A DNA stretch of 64,000 nt from Pseudophaeomoniella oleicola (taxonomy: Eukaryota; Ascomycota; Eurotiomycetes; Phaeomoniellales; Phaeomoniellaceae), in contig QWDQ01000010.1 of NCBI GenBank assembly GCA_003868215.1, positions 434,001 to 498,000 of the forward strand. Direction: 5' to 3'. Numbering within the stretch: the first letter of the stretch is position 1; each line of letters begins with the position of its first letter. The notes under the pieces were generated by a model. That model was not told the DNA's origin and searched no databases. It saw only the letters and a program-made list of their open reading frames with translations. Below are positions 56,832 through 64,000 of the stretch, piece by piece. The translations under genes and the position numbers were made by a program.

Positions 56832-57460
56832 TCATTCGCCCAACTTGCCCTCCTGTGCTAGCTTTCTCATGGCCTCAATGGTGCCCTCGACAGCCATCTT
56901 TGCCATCTTCTTCTCCTTGTCCTTCAACTTGGCCAATTCCTCTCCATCGACACCTGGATGTCTCCTGTATTCCTCTCTTCACGTCAGTAGTCCGAAGACA
57001 GTCATACGTCCATGAAATAGACCTAAAAATGGCCAGAGAGAGAAGCCCAAAAAAAAGATGCTAACAGGAAGAAACAAAAGACTCACCACTCAAAAACATA
57101 GGTCATGTACAACTCCCCCCTTTCCCCCTCCGACACCACGTTCCGTACCGTACTCCCATCCGCCTGCTTAAACTCGACCCAACAATCCTCGAACGCGGTG
57201 ACCGTCTCCCTCACCTTCTTGTTCCCGTCCTTGAACGTAACGTCGCGGACGGTCACGAGGTTCCCAGATTGAGGGTCTGTCGACTCCGAGATGACGGTTG
57301 TGCTCGAGATGGCGGCGGGGACGTAGCTTTCGGCGCTGATGATTTTGTGTTGGAGGCCGCGCCAGATTTGGCGGCGGGTGAGGGGAGGGGAGTGGGAGGA
57401 GTTGGGGGGGTTGATGGGGGAGGTGAAGGCGATGTGGTTTGTGGTGGTGGTGGAGGGCAT
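56832..57460 (-). CDS. DUF1857 (AtaL-like, SRPBCC fold) protein
   Basis: Exons 57460-57087 and 56964-56832 give 168 residues, split inside a Trp codon (FEWRHPGVD). The sequence IAFTSPINPP, RRQIWRGLQHKI, VRETVTAFEDCWVEFKQADGS and ELYMTYVFEW is typical of DUF1857, a small family with a START/Bet v1-like pocket. KKMAKMAVEGTIEAMRKLAQEGKL forms the C-terminal helix. Members occur in fungal gene clusters and elsewhere; the ligand and reaction are unknown. The third-position GC bias is strong in the first exon. Confidence 0.88.
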
Positions 57461-58571
57461 GGTTTGCTGGAATCCGCGTGTTGGTGTGGTGGGTTACTGT
57501 TTACGTGGTTGTCTACCTGTTGAGAATATATACTGTATGTTTACTTCCCTAGGATGTAGGTGTAGGTAAAACTTCTTCTAAAGAGAAAGAGCAAACGATG
57601 GTTCGAATTCTGCACAATATATCCTCAACTCAGAAGCGAACGACAAGTACAACGGAAATCCCGTCCTACCACCAATATTTATTTATCTTCTCATCCACCA
57701 ACCACCCAAGGCCCCCCTCCGGCCGCCACCAACATCTCCCCAAACGCCTCAACTTTCTTTTTCATTCCCGTCCGATTCCTTTTGTTTCATCAACCCGCTG
57801 TCATCCGTCCATCCCCCTCCGACCTTATGCACGATGTCCGTATCGTACCGTATTCCCCGCAATGTCCGAAGGAGCACCTTCTTGCTTCCACGTTGTATAG
57901 GTAGATAGGAGTAAGCGAAACGAGCCAATGATATGCAATATCGAGGATCATGAAGGGGGATAGCGATGACAACTGTGGCTCGTGGCTCGCCTGATATTCT
58001 GGAGTAAATACGAAAGGAAGGGCGTAGATATCGGACCTTTGAGATGCATGGCTGAAGCAGTGTGTCTATAGCTACTATGTACATAACTACTATGTACACA
58101 TAGTAGGTATATGGGAGAACTTGAGTAGAGAAAAGGTACATCTAATTAGTAGCCTCCTATCAGAAAAGAGACATTTTTGGGGGAGCTCAGGTTGCTCGCT
58201 ATATAATACATATCAATGTCAATGCCAAAGCTTCTCTCAACAACCACCCATTCTTTGCCCAATGCATCGCCAAAGCGTTGATATCTATCTATAGCCGGTC
58301 ATGTGATCAAATAGGCTTCTATTGATATATCATCTTCAGTGTCAGCTAGTCGTCGTGTGTTTGTATTGTAGTGACTTGTTCTCAGAGCTCCTGTCCCTTG
58401 ATCACTGGATAATTGTTGAAGACCCTCCATCTTCGTCTCGGAATTGGAGCTATGTCGTCATCGTTCTCTGAGATGGATGTGTTTTGAGGTCGCAGTGGAA
58501 GCCGTTTGGAGCAGGATTGGTAGTGATTTGGAGCTGTAAATGTAGTAGGTAGATCATTCCTGAATCGTCCC
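57461..58571. other. intergenic region
   Basis: 1.1 kb with no supported gene. Contains a short direct repeat CTACTATGTACA at about 58073-58099. Frames around 57598-58141 lack recognisable sequence. Confidence 0.55.
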
Positions 58572-59269
58572 TCATTCTTTGGCAGCTACGTTGTGATCCT
58601 CGCCGTCACTGTTTTCGATTTTGATCACTGCATGAGTAGTCATCGGGACGTCCGCGATATTATTTTTAACAGCCCGAGTGCCAGTTGGTGTAGCTGTGGC
58701 TGTAATTTGGTATGGGAGCTGACCGACTGCTTGAGTTGCCAGTGGTGTACCTGTAATCGTGAATTGGATTGCCAATGGTGCAGCTGTGGAGGTAGTTTGA
58801 TACGGGTCGCAGCTGGTGGAAGTAATAGTAGGACGCTTCTGAAGTCGATGGGCAAGGATCGGAGTGATAGCAGAGATGTCATTGTCGTTAGCAGCTGGTT
58901 TCTCCTTCTTCGTCTGGGTGACTTTGCCATCGTCGTCGGTGGCTTTGCGTTTGCCTCTCTTCATCTTTGGCTTTGGCTTGGGTTTCGGCTTCAGCTTCGG
59001 CTTTGCAATGTCGGCAAGATAGTCATTTTCGTCCTTGCCCTGCCTCATCAGATCATCCCTGATCTCGTCCGCTCGCAGACGGTATCTCCCACTTTCGCGG
59101 AGCATAGCGATATCCTCGCCGATCTTTCTGATCTTCTCCTACCAATCGAATATCTTCATCGAGTCAGTTGGCCTCTTGTTGTCAGCTATGATCCTGTAGT
59201 TACGCTCGACACGTCGTCGACACGTCGATGGATGGTCTTTGGCTCTCTAAAGGTGCGCTGTGGAGCCAT
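58572..59269 (-). CDS. basic hypothetical protein with Lys-Pro repeat
   Basis: Exons 59269-59204 and 59138-58572 give 210 residues. The first exon codes MAPQRTFREPKTIHRRVDDVSS; a 65-bp GT-AG intron with a CTGAC branch site joins it in frame to EKIRKIGEDIAMLRESGRYRL. Residues about 30-60 look like a coiled, charged helix. A (K-P)n run of about nine dipeptides and a basic KMKRGKRKA segment follow at about 68-88, probably a nuclear localisation signal or DNA-binding tail. The C-terminal half has diverged internal repeats (TITGTPLATQAV, ITATATPTGTRAV). No family recognised. The consistent intron supports a real gene. Confidence 0.65.
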
Positions 59270-59896
59270 TTGAAGCCTTATTTTTTTTTGGACTGGAAAT
59301 CGATGTTGGAAGATGCTTCTTCAGAGGGTAGATTGTAAGAAAAGAAGCGTAGACGAAATGAGATGAAAGATTTGAGACGTAAAGAAAGAAAAAGAGAAAG
59401 CCTATAGAGTTAAAGATTATTGTGCAATTTCACTGCTCTCACTTGACTTGGATTAATTCTATCCTGCGTTGGAACTCAAAGGTGTTTGGATGAGAATGTC
59501 TATCCAAGATACCACTCGTCGTATTTCGAGTCTGGGTCCTTCCAGCGCGCACTAGAGTGAGGTCCACTTTCTGACTCCGGCCGAGTGCTGTTATGGAGAG
59601 CAGAGGTATATCTATTCCGAACATCTTCAAGTCCTGTTCAAGATGATACTGCCGATGCTCTCATGGCACATTCGGATTTGGGTGAGGGCTCAAGGTTCAT
59701 TCTCACACACTGCGAACACAAGAGGAAGTCTAGAATAGCAGAAAGTGATTGGAATCGAACATTGTGTCTCTGTCAGCAATTCATCAATGGGGGTATTTTA
59801 TCTTTTGTAGAGATAGAAATTAAGAATAGCCTCATGTCGCCTTACATAACAATAAAGAAGGTTGACGCTCCCTGAAGCATCGTTGGAACACCAATT
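59270..59896. other. intergenic region
   Basis: 627 bp between the start of the basic hypothetical gene and the SGT2 stop. No gene or distinctive motif seen; a sequence resembling a tRNA B box near 59750 was rejected. Confidence 0.55.
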
Positions 59897-61182
59897 TCAC
59901 CTTCTCTCTTGGTTACCTTGACCACCAGCACCACCGCCAGCGCCAGCACCACCAGCACCACCACCACCCATGAACTGTTGTGCTCTGGTGTTAATCATAT
60001 TAGCATTGACTTGTTACAGACCAAATCGGATCCATGTACTCACAGGTTTGCGATGTTTGGATCATTCATCAAGCCGCCAAGGTCTGGCATGCCGCCACCA
60101 CCGCCACCGCCGCCGCCGCCACCGCCCTGCATACCTTGCATCATTTGTTGGATTCGAGGATTATTCATAATACCATTCAACGCTTCTGGGTTCTGCATCA
60201 GGTTCCTTGCCATGCCTGCAAACATAGGGTTATTCATGATGCTGGAAAGATCTGGCATGCCGCCACCACCTCCGCCTCTGCCTCCACCGAACATACCTGC
60301 CAGACTGGCTAGGTCGGGCATGCCACCACCACCACCGCCCCTAGTAGTGGCGGCATCGTCAGCGGGCTCTTCTGGCAGATCGTGTTCGTCCTGCTCCATT
60401 TCCTCGACACGCTTCTTGGCAGTCTCATAACCTTTCTTCATTGCTTCACTGCCGCCATTGCCTTCAAACTCAATACCTTGTTGGTATGCCTCCATGGCAC
60501 CTCGTGCGTCGCCTAGCGCAAATTTCGCAAGACCTAGCCTTGACCATGCCTTTGTATATCTGGGGTCTGAGGCGACGGCGATCTCAGCATCGGCTGCTGC
60601 CTCCGCATGCTTTCCTGATGCCGAGTATGCGGCGGCACGGTTCGAAAGATATATGGGGTTTGATGGTGTTAGTGATATAGCCTGAGTGTATTTTTCGATC
60701 GCTGTAGCATAGTCCTTTTGAGCCATTGCTGCATTTCCAGCACTCTTCAGCTTTTCTGCCTCGGGATTTGGCGCCGAGGATGACGTATTGCCTGCAGGAG
60801 CACTGGTAGTGGGTTTCGGTGCCGATGTCGCAGGTGTGCTGGGACGACCTTCGTTCGCTGAGCTGTCCCCAGCAGTGCTCGCAGTACTCTTGCCCTTTAG
60901 TTTCTCGTAGACGTTGAATATACTCTGCAGGTTCTGAGGTTCAACGGCGGAGCTCATAGCTGCCTTATCATGTGGATCGACCTTGAAGCATTCTGATATG
61001 CAGGATGTGGCAATCTCGACCGATTCGCTATCATCTGCACTAAGTGTACCATCCTTGAGGGAGGATTGGAGGAAGTCGATGATAGACAGCGCAAGGCGCT
61101 TCTTCGTCTCGGTGAGGGACTATAAAGATATGATCAGTATCGGCAGAAATCGTGTACGGTCGAACATCGACAAGCTTACCAT
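59897..61182 (-). CDS. sgt2: SGT2, TPR co-chaperone of the GET pathway
   Basis: Exons 61182-61180 (the ATG alone), 61119-60044 and 59984-59897 give 388 residues. The N-terminal dimerisation domain SLTETKKRLALSIIDFL (from residue 2) binds Get4/Get5. Three TPRs occupy about 120-235 (AGNAAMAQKDYATAIEKYTQAI, NRAAAYSASGKHAEA, WSRLGLAKFALGDARGAMEAY) and include the Hsp70/Hsp90 carboxylate-clamp layout. The C-terminus holds three Gly-Met-rich repeats (GGGGMPDLASL-type) and a Gln/Asn/Met-rich substrate-binding part. Sgt2 captures tail-anchored membrane proteins in the cytosol and passes them to Get3. The Gly runs are longer than in yeast. Confidence 0.94.
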
Positions 61183-61694
61183 TGTGACTGGATTCTCTCC
61201 GGCCAATCTTCAATGGTGTTTATGACTGGCTTGAAGCTTTCTGTAAGAGTTTGAAGAGATAGCGTTGGTAGAAGTGTCAGAAATTCTACCGTTCTGTTGT
61301 CATAGAACTTTCGAGGTGGGCAGCCTTGTCATGGTGGGGATTCTGGAGAAGGCTGAATTCAGTACGTGTACAAACTACCTCAAGTTACTTACTAAAGTAC
61401 CTAACCTACCTAACCGAGGTATTTCATGAACTGATACGATATCGTTACCTGCCTAATCTGACCTATTTCGAGTTCAATATCGCCGAAAAGTATCTTCATG
61501 ACCCCTTTTTAGGAGATCGAGTACGGTATTAATGTGAGGAGAAATTCGATGTGAAGAAAGTGATGGTTTATTAATATGTACACAATAAGCTCTTTTGGTT
61601 GAAAGAAAAATTGCCGACGAAATGGAATGGACCACTTTCTGATCACGACAAGTCACATGGCGTTCGGTTGTGGGATGTCCTAACGGCCCATCTT
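61183..61694. other. intergenic region
   Basis: 512 bp: SGT2 promoter and 3' flank of the rhamnogalacturonase gene. Contains tandem CTACCTAACC/CCTAACCGAGGTA-type sequence near 61396-61420. No gene seen. Confidence 0.55.
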
Positions 61695-63785
61695 CTAGTG
61701 GAAGGACTGCTCGAGAAGAGACAGAAGGTCTGTGAGGAAATCGACCAGCACACTAACCATGCCCTGACCGGATGAAGATCCCGTGGAACCGATGCCGGTG
61801 ATGCTTGCGGTTGCATTCGCACCCAGACCCAGACCTGCTGAGCCGGTGGACAAAGCCGAGTATGTGCTGGTTAGGAAGCCGGTGCTTGCTCCTGTTGGCA
61901 GGTAAGCGGATGCGGTGCCGTTTGAAAACCCGGATGAGACCGCGAGAGCCGGGTTGGGCGGGAGGCGGCCTGCAGCGGTGGGTACAGCGGCGGCAGTGTC
62001 TGCTCCTGCTGATCCGGAGACTTGGGCTGCGATGGTTGAGAAGGCAGCGGACGTTGCAGAGTTGGACCTGCCGCTGCCACCAGTGCACTGTGGCTTCTTG
62101 CCGGTTGCGAAAGGAAGGCCTGTTCCGTTTCCGTAGTGTGGGAATACACCACTGGATGCACCGCTGGGCATGCCGGTTGGAAAGGCTGAGACGCGTGTCA
62201 AAGATGCTGAGGCTACACTGGTGGTGTTTGCAGCGGCAGGGGTCTCAACAGCCGAGCCTGCGGAGGATGACGAAGTGAAAGCGATTGGATCAACAGCAGT
62301 AGAAAGGGATGAACCTGGCGTTGCAACGACTCTGGCATCAGATGCGACGGATGCAGCGGAGGCACTTGGGGCAGATGTAACAGATGCAGATCCGCTCGCA
62401 AGGCCGGTGCTAGCGACAGGCCAACGCGGAGCAGGTGTGTAAACTGGGATAGGTATTGTTGTCCCATAACCCTCGACAGCCCATGCGGGAGCTGTTGGAG
62501 AGACGAAGCCTGAGGGAGTAGTTGTCGTTGTGACCGTTGTAGTATACGTCGCCGAACCGGATGCAGCAGCAATGCACTCACCGGTACCGTAGACGTTCTT
62601 GCACTGATTGACGACCCTGTTACCATTTACGGTCCACATGGAGAAGTCCTCAATGGTGATGTCTTGTAGAGGGACAACGTCTGAACCTCTGATCACGACA
62701 GCTCCGCGCGAGGCACCGTTGTCCATGGTACCAGTGAAGTTCCTGAAAGTAAGGCCTGACAAAGCCACCGCACCAGTGTCTCCGGATGTATGACTTTCCC
62801 AATACTGGTCGATGTCAAGCGCGTAGGTGGTGTCGTATGCCCAGAAATTCTCGAACAAACTGTCCCTGACATAACCAGTCGCGCCGCTACCGCCGGGGAA
62901 CGTCTTGATCATGAGCATCTGCGTGTTCTTGTAGACTTGAATGTTTCGCATCGTAATGTTGGACACGGCGGCCGCATCAGTACCATCCGCATTATCTGCC
63001 GTCAAGGATCCGATGGACATACCGCCACTGTGGTTGCACAGAAAGTCAGAGATAAGAGCGTTCTGAGACGGGGTCTTGACAGAGACACATTCATCACGGT
63101 TCGTAACCTCGATGTCGTGGAGATAACAGTTGTCGGTACAGATAAGATCGACGCCGTCGGTGCCACCTACGTCAGGTCCGCGGATAGTGACATAGTAAGC
63201 TTCAAAGTTGGATACATCGTTAAGTACCAAGTGGAATGTTGGGCTGTCCACCAAGATGATGTTGTGAATGGCCGCATTTGAGACGTTGATGAAGCGAAGG
63301 AGACGAGCATTCTGGCTGGTGGAATCACGACGAGCGATATAGCCTTGGCCATTGATTGCACCAGTATTGGTCCCAGAAAACACCTCAATATCCGAGCCCC
63401 TCTCAATCACGATGGCATTACCACCGAATGAACCATCAGAAGTCATGGTGATGAGACCATCAATCTGGAATGCCCACCCATCAGCACCGCTTAAAGTTAC
63501 AGCGGTGGCCAAAGAATAGTTTCCCTCCGGAATGTAGAGCGTAGCAGAGTTACCAGAGACACAGCTGGAGAATGCGCTGGTAATGGCCGGACCGACATCT
63601 GTCCTACCATCCGCAACACCACCATGGTCGAGAACATTGCACACAGTCGAGAGCTTCGTTGAGAGCGGCGTAAGGGCACCCAGGGCGCGTTTGTTAATAT
63701 TGGCACCGGCCTCGATACCTGTAGCCGAGAGCAATAAAGCAGGGACGAGTGCCTTCGTCAAGAAGGCCGAAATGGAGGAATGCAT
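61695..63785 (-). CDS. GH28 rhamnogalacturonan hydrolase, secreted
   Basis: Single exon of 696 residues from MHSSISAFLTKAL; a signal peptide is evident (cleavage near ATGIEAG, about 22-27), followed by a Kex2-like KR (32-33). The right-handed beta-helix domain includes GGTDGVDLICTDNC (D210, D213), NRDECVSVK (D231-E232) and NHSGGMSIGS (H252), the rhamnogalacturonase variant of the GH28 active site. It should cleave the rhamnogalacturonan I backbone of pectin outside the cell. The catalytic domain ends near residue 430. The remaining 260 residues are a Ser/Thr/Ala/Gly-rich, probably heavily O-glycosylated tail, longer than in the classical enzymes (about 420-560 residues); I see no carbohydrate-binding module and only a weak hydrophobic C-terminus. 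Confidence 0.93.
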   Translation of the reverse strand: MHSSISAFLTKALVPALLLSATGIEAGANINKRALGALTPLSTKLSTVCNVLDHGGVADGRTDVGPAITSAFSSCVSGNSATLYIPEGNYSLATAVTLSGADGWAFQIDGLITMTSDGSFGGNAIVIERGSDIEVFSGTNTGAINGQGYIARRDSTSQNARLLRFINVSNAAIHNIILVDSPTFHLVLNDVSNFEAYYVTIRGPDVGGTDGVDLICTDNCYLHDIEVTNRDECVSVKTPSQNALISDFLCNHSGGMSIGSLTADNADGTDAAAVSNITMRNIQVYKNTQMLMIKTFPGGSGATGYVRDSLFENFWAYDTTYALDIDQYWESHTSGDTGAVALSGLTFRNFTGTMDNGASRGAVVIRGSDVVPLQDITIEDFSMWTVNGNRVVNQCKNVYGTGECIAAASGSATYTTTVTTTTTPSGFVSPTAPAWAVEGYGTTIPIPVYTPAPRWPVASTGLASGSASVTSAPSASAASVASDARVVATPGSSLSTAVDPIAFTSSSSAGSAVETPAAANTTSVASASLTRVSAFPTGMPSGASSGVFPHYGNGTGLPFATGKKPQCTGGSGRSNSATSAAFSTIAAQVSGSAGADTAAAVPTAAGRLPPNPALAVSSGFSNGTASAYLPTGASTGFLTSTYSALSTGSAGLGLGANATASITGIGSTGSSSGQGMVSVLVDFLTDLLSLLEQSFH

Positions 63786-64000
63786 TTTCAAAAATGAGAG
63801 GACGGCTAGCAGCCCAGCTGACAGAAAAACGATTGGACGTATCGAACGATACCAACAGGAATGACGAGAAGAAAGCAGAGGTTTGATCTTTCAGAACCAA
63901 AAGAGAAAAGAGACAGCGATATAGAAGGAATAAAAGGAAACAAGTACAAACACTAGACTTCATCATCAGAGACTGCCATTGCTGACCTGATACAACAGCA

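Noticed and set aside
59741-59765. GTTCGATTCC on the minus strand, resembling a tRNA B box
   Set aside because: The flanking bases do not pair into a T stem and no A box or acceptor stem was found. A similar TTCGAATCC at about 46869 also fails.

Overview
The window looks like chromosomal DNA of a filamentous ascomycete (Pezizomycotina). Genes carry many short introns (about 45-70 bp, GT-AG, with CTAAC/CTGAC-type branch sites), intergenic regions are 0.4-3.8 kb, and the gene set is typically fungal: a Hog1-type MAPK, Zn2Cys6 and bHLH transcription factors, an UNC93-like carrier, Avl9, Srf1, an I78 inhibitor and a GH28 rhamnogalacturonase. The palindromes TACCTAGGTA and TACGTA recur between genes. 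A Leotiomycete-like plant-associated or saprotrophic fungus is my guess; the species cannot be read from the sequence. No CRISPR array, rRNA, convincing tRNA, transposon or virus-like element was seen. Exon boundaries were derived by hand by requiring GT/AG (once GC/AG), frame continuity and agreement with remembered family motifs.

Layout. 1-3.8 kb: gene-free. 3.8-5.2 kb: HOG1 MAPK (+). 6.5-12.2 kb: disordered hypothetical protein (-), dual-specificity-phosphatase-like protein (-), mitochondrial K+/H+ exchange-related protein (-). 12.7-13.9 kb: Srf1-like membrane protein (+). 14.7-15.3 kb: cupin (-). 16.1-18.4 kb: cullin-1 (+). 19.1-29.2 kb: four metabolism-type genes between housekeeping genes: N,N-dimethylformamidase large-subunit-like protein (-), PhyH-type dioxygenase (-), UNC93-like transporter (+, divergent from PhyH) and a Zn2Cys6 regulator (-). 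29.7-42.4 kb: AVL9 (+), hypothetical (-), LSH/HELLS-type SNF2 helicase (+), MCM2 (-), UBR7/Mlo2-type UBR-box protein (+). 43.8-44.2 kb: small hypothetical (-). 46.9-54.7 kb: secreted M28 aminopeptidase (-), bHLH factor (-), inosine-uridine-type nucleoside hydrolase (-), I78 proteinase inhibitor (-). 55.7-63.8 kb: PQ-loop protein (+), DUF1857 protein (-), basic hypothetical (-), SGT2 co-chaperone (-), rhamnogalacturonase (-).

Most genes are unrelated housekeeping genes. The stretch that could act as a unit is 19.1-29.2 kb: hydrolase, oxygenase, transporter and regulator together form the usual make-up of a small fungal catabolic or secondary-metabolic cluster. A CGG-N1-CCG palindrome lies between the divergent dioxygenase and transporter genes. 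Two S-phase/chromatin genes (MCM2 and the LSH helicase) have MCB-like ACGCG elements upstream.
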